Shown: one piece after another, positions 35,800 to 45,034 of the stretch
How positions within the stretch are numbered: the first letter of the stretch is position 1
Layout of the letters: each line of letters starts with the position of its first letter
Assembly (NCBI RefSeq): GCF_001280845.1
Contig: NZ_LGHP01000001.1
Location: 1,822,435 to 1,886,434, forward strand
DNA length: 64,000 nt
Direction of reading: 5' to 3'
Source: Bacillus sp. FJAT-28004
GTDB taxonomy: Bacteria > Bacillota > Bacilli > Paenibacillales > Paenibacillaceae
The notes under the pieces: generated by a model
The model's database searches: none
Told to the model about the DNA's origin: nothing
What the model saw: only the letters and a program-made list of their open reading frames with translations
Translations under genes and position numbers: made by a program

Positions 35800-38111
35800 T
35801 ATTGCAAGAGCCGCAGCTGCAGCAGCCTCCTGAGCCTAATCGAAGGAAAAAAACAATGGCGTGGTTGCATGGCCGGTTTGCACTTAGGAATGAACGAGAC
35901 CATTTTGTAGCGAGAGTGGCTACTGGCAGCACAGCACTTTTTGCATCGTTAGCGATGATTACAGCCGCACTCGGCATGCCAACTGGATTTGGTACGACGA
36001 TTGATATCTTTATTTTTGTCATTTTGAATATCATTGCAATGAGCTTAGCAGCTAATTTGCTATCATTTCTATATAATGTATTGTATTTACCGATTCCTCG
36101 CAGGTTGGCGGCAGTATGGACATACGCTTCAATAGAGACGTACTTGATATTGTACTTTGCCGAGCTTGGCATTCTCATGTCGGTTGTCATTGCTCTAGCT
36201 TTTACGTTAACGGGGGCTGGTGCGGGTTCTTTGTTCGGCTACCTTTTAAAGCTGAAAATAAAGCCTTGGAGCAAGTCTATTCTTGTGCTGGGCGCAGCTT
36301 CAGCAGCAGCGGTAGGTTATGTGCTCGCTGATTGGCCGGGGACTGCTGCCACATCACAAAGTGCAGATGCCTCGCTGGACACTAGTTCCGGCATTGTTAA
36401 CACAATTAATGCGCCTGACCCAGCAGAGAAAGGGAATTTCGCATTCCAGGCTTTCACGTATGGAAGCGGGCTAGACAAGCACAGAGTGATTTTTGGAGAT
36501 GAGGTTGACGTTCACTCTACGGCAGTTGATGCATCTGACTATATTACGAAATGGTCAAAACTCAAAACAAAATTTTGGGGATTTGACGAAGATGAACTGC
36601 CCTTAAATGGCCGTGTATGGATGCCTGAGGGCCTTGGACCGTATCCAATCGCGCTTATTGTTCATGGGAATCATCTGATGGAGGATTTCTCTGATGGAGG
36701 ATATGAGTATTTAGGAGAGCTGCTTGCTAGTCAAGGAATAATAGCCGTTTCTGTGGATGAGAATTTCTTGAACTACTCCGTTTGGTCAGGCATACCTAAT
36801 AATGATATGAAGGTGCGAGCTTGGGTGCTTCTCAAGCATTTGCAGCAAATTAAAGAGTTGAATCAAGTAGAAGGCAATCCTTTTAGCGGACAAGTGGATT
36901 TAAATCGGGTTGCTTTAATTGGGCATTCACGCGGTGGTCAGGCTGTTGCAATGGCTGCGGATGCAGAGCGGTGGTTTAAAGACGATAAGACTTTAGAGAG
37001 TCTAAAGGATATTGTTATCGAATCCGTTGTCGCAATAGCCCCCACGGATAAGCAAGTAGATGATAAATCAGCTCGATTGTCGGATGTAAACTACTTGACG
37101 CTTCAAGGCGCAAGAGATGCGGATGTAAACAATTTTTATGGTGATCGACAGTACAGCAGAACGAAGTTCCAGGAGTCATCGGACAAATTTAAGGCAGCTC
37201 TTTATATTGCGGATGCCAATCACAGTCAATTTAATTCAGACTGGGGAAGAATGGATGAGCGCCCGCCGGGAGGTTTGTTTTTGAGTCGCAAGGAGTTGCT
37301 CGCGGCTAGTGAACAACGTCAAATTTCCAAAGTTTATGTATCGGCTTTCCTGCAAGCGACATTGCTTGAAGAAGGCAGCTACAAACAACTTTTCGAAGAT
37401 TATCGGTCTGGGCTTGATTGGCTGCCAGATACAGCTTATTTCAATCGGTACGAAGCGTCGGAATTTACCGAAATTGCCAGGTACGATGATGGTAAGCAAA
37501 AAACAGCGCTTAAAGATGGCGGCAAGGCAAGTGTTACAGGAATGACAGAATGGAAGATTGCATCAGCAGAGGATCGCGATGGCAAGAACAAGGGAACAAA
37601 AGGAATCGAGCTTGAGTGGTCTGAGCCAGGGGCGGAGTATGCTTTGGAATTATCTCCAAAAACGAGCGATGAAGCCGCAGAACTTTCCGACGGCAATCTT
37701 GTATTTTCGATGGCAAATCTTGAACGTGATTTGATCGCGGCCGAAGATGAAGACAAAGGTGAAACGGCAAATGATGCGCTTAAGGTGAGTGAACCGCCGC
37801 CACTGCCAGTCATTGAGATTGAACTTACAACGACTGATGGTGAGAGCACGGAACTTGAGTTGGACGAGATAATGCCAGTGGCACCGCCAACATATACTGC
37901 ATTTATGACGATACCTTGGCTGGAGGAGCGCATAAAAGATGAGAAATATAAGGAATCTTCAGAGCCTGTATTTCAAACCTATACGCTGCCGCTAGAGTTA
38001 TTCAGTTCTGAAGCATTATCGATAAAAGCGGATGAAATTAGCCGTATAACGTTTCGTTTCGTCAATGGACCTGGAAAAGTGATGATTGATGATATCGGGT
38101 TCATGTCATAG
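35790..38111 (+). CDS. Membrane-anchored alpha/beta hydrolase
   Basis: A 773-residue protein combining an N-terminal membrane domain with an alpha/beta hydrolase. Residues 1-35 are cytoplasmic and Q/P-rich; about five hydrophobic segments lie between residues 40 and 190. After a linker of about 45 residues, the hydrolase region shows IALIVHGNHL (oxyanion strand), AVSVDENFLN and the nucleophile elbow GHSRGG with S380; ADANHSQFNSDWG may hold the catalytic histidine. The last 170 residues are acidic with beta-strand character, like a carbohydrate-binding or sandwich domain (end: VNGPGKVMIDDIGF). AAAGGGGG precedes ATG 35790. Substrate unknown. Confidence 0.85.
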   Translation: MELVLQEPQLQQPPEPNRRKKTMAWLHGRFALRNERDHFVARVATGSTALFASLAMITAALGMPTGFGTTIDIFIFVILNIIAMSLAANLLSFLYNVLYLPIPRRLAAVWTYASIETYLILYFAELGILMSVVIALAFTLTGAGAGSLFGYLLKLKIKPWSKSILVLGAASAAAVGYVLADWPGTAATSQSADASLDTSSGIVNTINAPDPAEKGNFAFQAFTYGSGLDKHRVIFGDEVDVHSTAVDASDYITKWSKLKTKFWGFDEDELPLNGRVWMPEGLGPYPIALIVHGNHLMEDFSDGGYEYLGELLASQGIIAVSVDENFLNYSVWSGIPNNDMKVRAWVLLKHLQQIKELNQVEGNPFSGQVDLNRVALIGHSRGGQAVAMAADAERWFKDDKTLESLKDIVIESVVAIAPTDKQVDDKSARLSDVNYLTLQGARDADVNNFYGDRQYSRTKFQESSDKFKAALYIADANHSQFNSDWGRMDERPPGGLFLSRKELLAASEQRQISKVYVSAFLQATLLEEGSYKQLFEDYRSGLDWLPDTAYFNRYEASEFTEIARYDDGKQKTALKDGGKASVTGMTEWKIASAEDRDGKNKGTKGIELEWSEPGAEYALELSPKTSDEAAELSDGNLVFSMANLERDLIAAEDEDKGETANDALKVSEPPPLPVIEIELTTTDGESTELELDEIMPVAPPTYTAFMTIPWLEERIKDEKYKESSEPVFQTYTLPLELFSSEALSIKADEISRITFRFVNGPGKVMIDDIGFMS

Positions 38112-38122
38112 AGAGCAAAAAT

Positions 38123-38160
38123 AAAAGCGGGATGCCTGGCAGTTGGCATCCCGCTTTTAC
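38123..38160. terminator. Bidirectional terminator
   Basis: TAAAAGCGGGATGCC (38123-38137) and GGCATCCCGCTTTTA (38146-38160) form a perfect 15-bp stem with an 8-base loop. It ends the hydrolase transcript on the plus strand and can serve the transporter gene arriving on the minus strand. Confidence 0.88.
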
Positions 38161-38205
38161 AACCTTATATGGATGAATAAATAACGTGCTTAGCCCTGAT
38201 AGGCC

Positions 38206-38931
38206 TCAGCTCGATAGACTTTCCTTTTCTTCTTTAAAGGTAAAGCTTCTTGCAGCATATAAGAATGGTGTTGAACAAAGCGATACGATAAATTTAATGA
38301 CGTAAGTCGATATGAAAATAGAGAGCCAAAGCTTGTTGTCGTAACCTGGTGCGCCTGCAAATGCAATTGTGCAAAAAATAAAGGTATCGACAAGCTGACT
38401 TACCATAGTACTCCCGTTATTGCGAATCCATAGCTGATTAGGAGCTGGACACAAACGCTTTAATGTCGAGTAAATTTTAACGTCCAAAAATTGGCTGACA
38501 AAATAAGCGCATAGGCTTGCTAGAGCAATTCTTGGCATGAGACCGAATAAAGTTTCCATAGCGCCTTGAACCTGCAGTGGAAAATCTTCATTTAACGGAT
38601 TAAAAAGAAGCGCCATCTGCATAATAATGGTCGTAGTAATAAGCGTGAAAAATCCGAACCAAACAGCTCTTTTAGCAGCTTTTTCGCCATATTTTTCATT
38701 TAGAAGGTCTGAGGCTAAGTAAATAGTGCCATACATCGTATTGCCAAGCGTTATAGCAATAATCATCCCGAAGGCATGGATATCGATTGTTTTGACGACT
38801 TGAATATTGGCTAACACGGTAGCCATTCCAATCCAAGCGTAAATGCCAACCCGGCCAAAAAAGCGATACGAAAGTAGAAATAATGAAAAATGAACGAGCA
38901 TGAAGATCGCGCCGAACCATAAATTAAACAT
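38206..38931 (-). CDS. VUT/YhhQ family queuosine precursor transporter
   Basis: A 241-residue integral membrane protein with about six to seven TM segments. The family marks are YLASDLLNEKYGEKAAKRAVW and the later NNGSTMVSQLVDTFIFCTIAF, typical of the VUT (YhhQ) superfamily, members of which import queuosine precursors such as preQ0 or preQ1. The leader carries a preQ1-I riboswitch, which supports the substrate class independently. AGGAGGT is 10 bases before the ATG and forms the 3' end of the aptamer. No queuosine synthesis gene lies nearby, which points to salvage at this locus. Confidence 0.92.
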   Translation of the reverse strand: MFNLWFGAIFMLVHFSLFLLSYRFFGRVGIYAWIGMATVLANIQVVKTIDIHAFGMIIAITLGNTMYGTIYLASDLLNEKYGEKAAKRAVWFGFFTLITTTIIMQMALLFNPLNEDFPLQVQGAMETLFGLMPRIALASLCAYFVSQFLDVKIYSTLKRLCPAPNQLWIRNNGSTMVSQLVDTFIFCTIAFAGAPGYDNKLWLSIFISTYVIKFIVSLCSTPFLYAARSFTFKEEKESLSS

Positions 38932-38941
38932 GTTGCATGTT

Positions 38942-38980
38942 ACCTCCTAGTTTTGATAACGCGGGAGTTTTCGAACCGCG
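38942..38980 (-). promoter_or_regulatory. PreQ1-I riboswitch
   Basis: Read on the minus strand: CGCGG (38980-38976), loop TTCGAAAACT, CCCGCG closing helix P1, then the A-rich tail TTATCAAAACTAGG running into AGGAGGT, the SD of the transporter gene. This matches the class I preQ1 aptamer layout: a short G-C stem, the CCC loop-2 region and an AAAACUA-type tail that folds back as a pseudoknot. Ligand binding would sequester the SD and switch translation off. Confidence 0.85.
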
Positions 38981-39161
38981 AATTGCTTGACTGAGACTTG
39001 TTTTTCTGCCTTTGTCATTATAAACGCTTCTTAGGAGCTGAGCAATAACTTTTGATTGTTGTTTCAATTAGGCAGCAGAAGATGGTAAAATGGATGTCAC
39101 GTTTTAAAACATGGTATGCCAAAGACTTGGTTAACCTTACTAATAGTTAAGGAGTGGTAAA

Positions 39162-41489
39162 GTGACTAATTCTAATGAACAACAGAAGCAAGAGCAGCAG
39201 CGTGTCAAAGACGTGACGGAAATCATCCGCACTCGGATAGAACAATTTAGCAATCAGCTTGGAGGTATGCGCGAGGATATCGTCGATATCCGTCGAAATT
39301 TCTGGGACGATGTAACGCTAAATTTTGAGGATGCGGCGGAATCAGCGGAGTCGCACGCAAGCATGAAGCAGCAAGCAGAGGTACTCTCTGAGCGTGAAAG
39401 AAGCCATCGCCATGCGGAGGAACAGCTTAAAACACTGTATAAGCTTGAGCATTCTCCATACTTCGGTAGAATTGACCTCCAAGAGGAGGGACAGCCCAAA
39501 TCCGAGCCGATCTATTTAGGTGTAGGCTCCTTGCTTGATGAAAGCGGATATGAGTACCTCATTTATGATTGGCGCGCACCCGTATCAAGTCTGTATTATG
39601 ATTATGGCCCAGGTCCGGTGCAGTATGAAACGCCAAGCGGCGTGATTAAAGGAGAAATGTCGCTTAAGCGTCAATTCATTATACGTGATGCTAAGATTCG
39701 CAGTATGTTCGATACTGGCGTCACGATCGGTGATGAGCTGCTTCAGGAAGTGTTAGGTAAGCAATCTGACGCCCAAATGAAAAGTATTGTAGCTACAATT
39801 CAGCGGGAGCAAAATCGCATTATCCGTAATGAACGTGCGAGGCTTCTGATCGTTCAAGGTGCTGCAGGAAGCGGGAAAACGTCAGCAGCGCTTCAAAGAG
39901 TTGCTTATTTACTTTATCGGTATCGTGGCTGGTTAAATGCGAATCAAATCGTATTATTTTCACCCAATCCGATGTTCAACAGTTACGTGGCAACCGTGTT
40001 GCCTGAACTTGGCGAGCAAAATATGCAGCAAACGACCTATCAGCAATATCTTGAGCACAGGCTGGGACAAACGTTTGCGCTTGAGGACCCTTTCTCACAA
40101 ATGGAATATACGCTCGCCGCTGTTAAGGAGCAAGGTTATGAGGCTAGAATAGCTGCCATTACTTATAAATCAAGCAACTCTTTCATGCATTTGATCGATT
40201 ATTACGTTGCAGAGCTTGGTCAATCGGGTCTAGCCTTTAAAGCAATCACGTTTAGAGGGCGGACATTAATTTCCGCAGCAACCATTTCGGAGCAATTTTA
40301 TAGTTTGAATCGCTCATCTACCATTGGAAATCGGATACGTCTTACGGCAGAATGGATTCTTAAAGAGCTGACGAGACTAAGCCGCGAGGAGCGCGATCAG
40401 GACTGGGTTCAGGATCAGATCGAGCTGCTCAATCAAGAGGAATATGTGACGGCATTTGAAGATCTGGAACGCAAAAAACATTTTGCGGGAAATACATTTG
40501 ATGATTTTGATGCAGAACGTGATTATTTAGCGGCTATGGTTGTGCAGAAGAAGTTTAAAAAGCTGCGCAGACGAGTGAAGCATTTATTGTTTTTGGATGT
40601 ACCGACGATTTATAAACGCTTGTTTGAGGATCATGCTAATATGTTGGAACGCTTTAAAGCTAGCGATCATCAGTTGCCTGAAAAATGGAATGAAATTAGT
40701 GAGCAAACGATTGCAAAACTAAATAATAAAGAAATCTATTATGAGGATGCAACGCCGTATTTATATTTAAAGGAAAAGCTCGAAGGGTTTCAAACGAATA
40801 CATTAGTTAAACATTTGTTTATTGATGAAGCGCAGGATTATTCGCCGTTCCAATATCATTATTTAAAGCGAATTTTTCCAAACTGCAAAATGACCGTGCT
40901 GGGTGATCTCAATCAGTCCATATTTGCACATGCTGTAACAGGAAATGGATTTGAGCCGTTATCGGAGCTTTATAGTGAGGAAGAAACGGAGAAAATTGTT
41001 CTAACAAGAAGTTATCGTTCGACCAAGCCGATTGTAACTTTCACGAGTCGGATGATTGAAGGCGGCGACCAAATAGAGGCATTCAACCGAGACGGTGCAG
41101 AGCCGACGATAACTAAAGTCTCAGGGGATATGGAGCTCGTAGAGAGCATACAGGAACAAATAAATCAGCTGGTACTAAGTGGTTATCACTCCATTGCAGT
41201 TATATGTAAAACGGCGGAAGAAAGCAAACGCATGCACGCGGCCTTGCAATCTTACCTTCCTAAGCTCCGCCTTGTAGAGAAAGAAACCGTTACGTTTGAG
41301 AAAGGGATCATCGTTATTCCTACTTATTTAGCAAAAGGCGTCGAGTTTGATGCTGTTGTAATCAGCAATGCAAGCAATGAATATTATTCACGTGAGAGTG
41401 AAAGGAAGTTGTTTTACACGGCGTGTACAAGAGCAATGCATGAGCTTCATCTTTTCCATACCGGAGAGCTCACGCCATTTATTAAATAG
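39162..41489 (+). CDS. helD: HelD-like RNA polymerase recycling factor (UvrD/Rep-type ATPase)
   Basis: A 775-residue superfamily 1 helicase-like protein with the length of B. subtilis HelD. The N-terminal coiled coil (about residues 1-95) is the arm that enters RNA polymerase. Walker A GAAGSGKTS has its lysine at residue 239; Walker B is LFIDEAQDYSPFQ; LTRSYRSTKPI and YLAKGVEFDAVVI are late helicase motifs. HelD uses ATP to release stalled core RNA polymerase from DNA. GTG 39162 is supported by AAGGAGTGG at 39149-39157. Confidence 0.9.
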   Translation: MTNSNEQQKQEQQRVKDVTEIIRTRIEQFSNQLGGMREDIVDIRRNFWDDVTLNFEDAAESAESHASMKQQAEVLSERERSHRHAEEQLKTLYKLEHSPYFGRIDLQEEGQPKSEPIYLGVGSLLDESGYEYLIYDWRAPVSSLYYDYGPGPVQYETPSGVIKGEMSLKRQFIIRDAKIRSMFDTGVTIGDELLQEVLGKQSDAQMKSIVATIQREQNRIIRNERARLLIVQGAAGSGKTSAALQRVAYLLYRYRGWLNANQIVLFSPNPMFNSYVATVLPELGEQNMQQTTYQQYLEHRLGQTFALEDPFSQMEYTLAAVKEQGYEARIAAITYKSSNSFMHLIDYYVAELGQSGLAFKAITFRGRTLISAATISEQFYSLNRSSTIGNRIRLTAEWILKELTRLSREERDQDWVQDQIELLNQEEYVTAFEDLERKKHFAGNTFDDFDAERDYLAAMVVQKKFKKLRRRVKHLLFLDVPTIYKRLFEDHANMLERFKASDHQLPEKWNEISEQTIAKLNNKEIYYEDATPYLYLKEKLEGFQTNTLVKHLFIDEAQDYSPFQYHYLKRIFPNCKMTVLGDLNQSIFAHAVTGNGFEPLSELYSEEETEKIVLTRSYRSTKPIVTFTSRMIEGGDQIEAFNRDGAEPTITKVSGDMELVESIQEQINQLVLSGYHSIAVICKTAEESKRMHAALQSYLPKLRLVEKETVTFEKGIIVIPTYLAKGVEFDAVVISNASNEYYSRESERKLFYTACTRAMHELHLFHTGELTPFIK

Positions 41490-41508
41490 CATTATTTTGT
41501 AATTAGTA

Positions 41509-42402
41509 TTACTTTCTAATCTCGGGCCAAATTTCATGAACAGCTATTTGAAGCTCCGAGGCGATCAGCTCTGCTGTAAGCCTATGGGGCTTCAAAATTT
41601 TTCCGTTTCGGAGCTTGGAAATCGTTTGAATGGAAATGCCGGTTGAAGAAGATAAATAACCGACCGTTATATCTCGTTTGGCCATCCATATTCGCAGCTT
41701 CATCGAAGCATCGATACTATCATCTACAGGACGCAGATCCCAGATGACAAACGCAAATTCCAGCACATCACCAAAGCCATCAATAATTGGCGTGAACGAT
41801 ACGGATAACTCAAATTCTATACCGTTTAACTTGCTTGTCTTAAGTGTTAAGCTTCGTTCTTTTTTACGCAGGTGAGCCTCTTGTATAATTTTCAAAATTC
41901 TCCCGTGATCCGTATCAGCTATGAATTGCAGCAGTGTTTCATCTTGCATTTGCTGGTTAGGCTCGATCTGAAAGGGAGCTAGTCTGTCCCTCAAAAAACG
42001 CACATGATGATTTCTGTCAATAATTCCGCTAATCAATACTTTATTTCTATCAGCTTGTTGCTGAATCCAATTGTAAGGCGATAAATCCTCGAATATGATG
42101 AAAGCATAACGAAAAGTATCATCACTGTTCCATGGTAAAGGTTGTAGATCAATTCGTACGGAAATTTTTCGTTTCAATTTCGTATAAATGATGACTTCAC
42201 TTTTCATAACTGGCCTTGAAATGTTTATTTTATATTTTTGGAGCAAGTTGCTGCTTTTTTTGGATTGCAGCGCTTTGAGCGTATAACCAGACAACCTAAG
42301 AAAAGCTTGGTTCGCGTCCTCTATGCGTACCTCATGTTCGTTTTGGCCCAATAGAATCATAGGCTGATTCATCATTTGAAAAATTTTGCTATAAATCGAC
42401 AA
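41509..42402 (-). CDS. PAS-PAS-XRE cytosolic regulator
   Basis: A 297-residue protein without membrane segments. The first PAS-like domain spans about residues 5-110 (EDANQAFLRLSGYT is the typical start of a PAS core), a second spans about 125-225, and a C-terminal XRE-type helix-turn-helix occupies about 230-290 (ITVGYLSSSTGISIQTISKL). The arrangement implies a ligand- or redox-sensing DNA-binding protein. The start is TTG 42402 with AGAGGAGT 8 bases upstream. It is divergent from a small zinc-finger-like gene across a 319-base AT-rich region with a palindrome. Target unknown. Confidence 0.75.
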   Translation of the reverse strand: MSIYSKIFQMMNQPMILLGQNEHEVRIEDANQAFLRLSGYTLKALQSKKSSNLLQKYKINISRPVMKSEVIIYTKLKRKISVRIDLQPLPWNSDDTFRYAFIIFEDLSPYNWIQQQADRNKVLISGIIDRNHHVRFLRDRLAPFQIEPNQQMQDETLLQFIADTDHGRILKIIQEAHLRKKERSLTLKTSKLNGIEFELSVSFTPIIDGFGDVLEFAFVIWDLRPVDDSIDASMKLRIWMAKRDITVGYLSSSTGISIQTISKLRNGKILKPHRLTAELIASELQIAVHEIWPEIRK

Positions 42403-42721
42403 TGCTGAACACTCCTCTTAAACCCATTGCATGACTCATAATCAAGTAAAAGTATAAAATAGTCGTTCCTAACAAACAAGTCAATGAATTTTACATTTTG
42501 AAACATGATTCAAAAGTGATTAATTAGTTTAATTAATTAAACTTGAACGCTGAAACGATACCTATATGGTGCATATAGTCATAAATTGAATCTAAATCGC
42601 CTGTAATTCTCCTATAGCAGGCTTTATTCTAATTCGGTTTCCCGATAATATGAAATCAGATAGCTCTTCTAAAGATAAATAGATAAAAGCACAGCAGGCT
42701 AACACACAGGGGAGACAGAAT
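42403..42721. other. AT-rich divergent intergenic region
   Basis: A 319-base gap between the PAS-XRE gene (minus) and the small zinc-finger-like gene (plus). It is clearly more AT-rich than its surroundings. No reading frame with a ribosome binding site is visible; the only structured element I see is the 18-bp palindrome listed separately. It probably holds both divergent promoters. Confidence 0.6.
42526..42543. promoter_or_regulatory. Perfect 18-bp palindrome, candidate operator
   Basis: AGTTTAATTAATTAAACT is its own reverse complement. It lies between the two divergent genes, so it is a plausible operator for a dimeric regulator such as the neighbouring XRE protein. AT-richness raises the chance of a random palindrome. 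Confidence 0.5.
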
Positions 42722-42967
42722 ATGAACCATTGCATCATTGAAAACTGTAAAAAGCCAATCAAAGCCAAAGATTTATGTGCAATGCATCATCAACGATTAC
42801 TACGGCACGGTGATCCCTATATTGTGAGACCTCGTAGAGTCAAACAAATTACATATTGCAAATGGATAAAATGCACCCAATTGTCAATAACGAAAGGTTT
42901 TTGTGCTAAGCATTATTACATACAAAGAACGCTTGCTCCAAAACAGGTGGAGGTCGATGTTACGTAA
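42722..42967 (+). CDS. Small protein with two Cys/His zinc-knuckle-like repeats
   Basis: An 81-residue basic protein with two similar units: HCIIENCKKPIKAKDLCAMHHQ followed by RHGDP is split here by position (residues 3-32), and the second is CKWIKC...GFCAKHY (residues 46-65). Each has C-x4/5-C, about 10 residues, then C-x2-H, a probable zinc knuckle. The C-x2-H...R-x-G-D-P pattern is known from phage-type HNH endonucleases and small DNA-binding proteins, but no HNH core is present. GGGGAGA lies 7 bases before the ATG. The function is unknown; a nucleic-acid binding role is inference. Confidence 0.65.
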   Translation: MNHCIIENCKKPIKAKDLCAMHHQRLLRHGDPYIVRPRRVKQITYCKWIKCTQLSITKGFCAKHYYIQRTLAPKQVEVDVT

Positions 42968-43110
42968 TCTGACATTAACTAATTATAATTGTCGAAACTA
43001 TGAAAATGACTGTGTTTTTTTTCAAAACCATGTATAATGTGGATAAAGTGATTCGGTTCAGATGATTATTGTACATGTCTTTAAGCATCCATCAGGGGGT
43101 GAAACCAAGA

Positions 43111-45018
43111 ATGGTTCAAACGGCACCTATCGGATTAAACATTAAAGATTTATATTTATTCAACGAAGGAAATTCGTACCACAGTTACCGTTTTATGGGC
43201 GCTCATATTGTCAAAGTGGATGAAAAAAAAGGTGTTCGTTTTGCAGTTTGGGCACCTAATGCAGCAGAGGTTCGAGTTATTGGTAAATTCAATAAATGGA
43301 ATGGCCTTCGTCATGTTATGGCAAAGATCGGTACAACAGGCGTTTTCAGCTTGTTTGTTCCTGGCATTGGTGAAGGAGAACTATACAAATATGAGATTGT
43401 TACTTTTGAAGGTAAAACGATTAGAAAGGCCGATCCATATGCTTTTTTTGCGGAGCGTCGACCTGAAACGGCATCCATTGTTACCGATTTAAAAGGTTAC
43501 AAATGGGATGATGATGCATGGCAAAAGAAGAAGCGTGAGCTTCCTCCCTTCACCAACCCTTTACTCATCTATGAGGTACATGCCGGATCGTGGAAAATCA
43601 AGGGGAAAGAGGATTATTATACATATGAGGAACTAGCAGAAGACTTGATCCCGTATACAGCTGAAATGGGTTATACGCATATCGAGCTTATGCCGCTATC
43701 AGAGCATCCTTTAGATCAATCTTGGGGTTATCAGATAACAGGTTTCTATGCTGCAACGAGTCGTTACGGCACACCGAAGCAGTTGATGCGTTTTGTAGAC
43801 AAATGTCATCAGTTTGGAATCGGTGTAATTTTGGATTGGGTACCTGGTCATTTCTGCAAAGATGACCATGGCTTGCGACTTTTTGACGGAACACCGATTT
43901 TTGAAGGAGCAGATGCGAACCGTGCGGAGAAACCGCTCTGGGGAACGCTGTCTTTCGATTTCGAGAAAAAAGAAGTTATCAGCTTTCTTATTTCAAATGC
44001 CATCTACTGGATGGATTTATATCATATTGATGGTTTGCGTGTTGATGCTGTTGCCAGCATGATTAATTTACATATGGACAAACCGCCGGAAATGCATACC
44101 TATAACTACCTAGGCGGCCCAGACAACTTAGATGCTCTCCGCTTCCTTAAGAAGCTCAATGAAACTGTGTTTCATTACTACCCCGATACTTTGATGCACG
44201 CAGAAGATTCTTCCGCATGGCCTGCTGTTACATCACCAACTTACAAAGGCGGCCTCGGATTTAATTTTAAATGGAATATGGGCTGGATGAACGATATGCT
44301 GCGCTATATGGCGCTGGATCCGGCCGAACGTTCGCATCACCATCATCTCATTACGTTTTCGCTCCTTTATGCTTTTTCAGAAAATTATGTTCTACCTCTA
44401 TCACATGATGAAGTTGTACACGGCAAACGCTCACTGTTAAACAAAATGCCAGGAAGCTATGAAGAGAAATTCGCGCAGTTACGGTTGTTTTACGGATATT
44501 GGATTACGCATCCCGGGAAAAAGCTCTTGTTCATGGGCGGAGAATGGGGGCAGTTCGATGAATGGAAGGACGCCGACATGCTGGACTGGATGCTGCTTGA
44601 ATACGATTTGCACCACAGCATGCACCGCTATGTGAAAACACTTAATCATATATATAAAGAACAGCCTTCGCTTTGGGAGAGAGATAGTGAAGCAGATTGC
44701 TTCGAATGGATTGATGTTCATAATGCAGCGCAATCCGTTATATCCTTTATCCGCCGCGGCAATCTCGATTTTTCTATCGTGGTTGTGAATTTTTCCAGGA
44801 ATGATTATAAACAATTTCGTATTGGTGTTCCAGAGCCTGGTTCATACCGCTCTTTTATAAATAGCAGTGAGAAGCAATTTGGCGGTACGGAAACACAAGA
44901 ACAGCAATGCTACAGCAGTGAAAACATCGCTTGGCACGGTCACAATCAAAGTATTACGCTTCACTTACCCCCCCTGGCATTCCAGATCTACAGCTTAGAT
45001 CCGGGGAACACAATTTGA
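43111..45018 (+). CDS. glgB: Glycogen branching enzyme
   Basis: A 635-residue GH13 1,4-alpha-glucan branching enzyme. An N-terminal beta-sandwich (CBM48, [20 protein letters not shown]) precedes the barrel. The nucleophile is D312 in [10 protein letters not shown], the acid/base is E365 in HAEDSSAWP, and [12 protein letters not shown] gives the third acidic residue region. AGGGGGTGA at 43094-43102 selects the ATG at 43111; a TTG at 43069 is in frame but has no site. First gene of glgB-C-D-A. The catalytic motif AED replaces the commoner AEE. Confidence 0.95.
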   Translation: MVQTAPIGLNIKDLYLFNEGNSYHSYRFMGAHIVKVDEKKGVRFAVWAPNAAEVRVIGKFNKWNGLRHVMAKIGTTGVFSLFVPGIGEGELYKYEIVTFEGKTIRKADPYAFFAERRPETASIVTDLKGYKWDDDAWQKKKRELPPFTNPLLIYEVHAGSWKIKGKEDYYTYEELAEDLIPYTAEMGYTHIELMPLSEHPLDQSWGYQITGFYAATSRYGTPKQLMRFVDKCHQFGIGVILDWVPGHFCKDDHGLRLFDGTPIFEGADANRAEKPLWGTLSFDFEKKEVISFLISNAIYWMDLYHIDGLRVDAVASMINLHMDKPPEMHTYNYLGGPDNLDALRFLKKLNETVFHYYPDTLMHAEDSSAWPAVTSPTYKGGLGFNFKWNMGWMNDMLRYMALDPAERSHHHHLITFSLLYAFSENYVLPLSHDEVVHGKRSLLNKMPGSYEEKFAQLRLFYGYWITHPGKKLLFMGGEWGQFDEWKDADMLDWMLLEYDLHHSMHRYVKTLNHIYKEQPSLWERDSEADCFEWIDVHNAAQSVISFIRRGNLDFSIVVVNFSRNDYKQFRIGVPEPGSYRSFINSSEKQFGGTETQEQQCYSSENIAWHGHNQSITLHLPPLAFQIYSLDPGNTI

Positions 45019-45034
45019 GAGGGAGTTGGTGTCC

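Noticed and set aside
37436..37933. Open frame on the minus strand (165 codons) opposite the alpha/beta hydrolase
   Set aside because: Ser/Val-rich shadow with no start signal; the plus-strand gene is contiguous and well supported.
42983..43038. SigA promoter in front of glgB
   Set aside because: A TATAAT is present at 43033-43038 but no acceptable -35 hexamer lies at 16-18 bases; the promoter may be non-SigA or located elsewhere.
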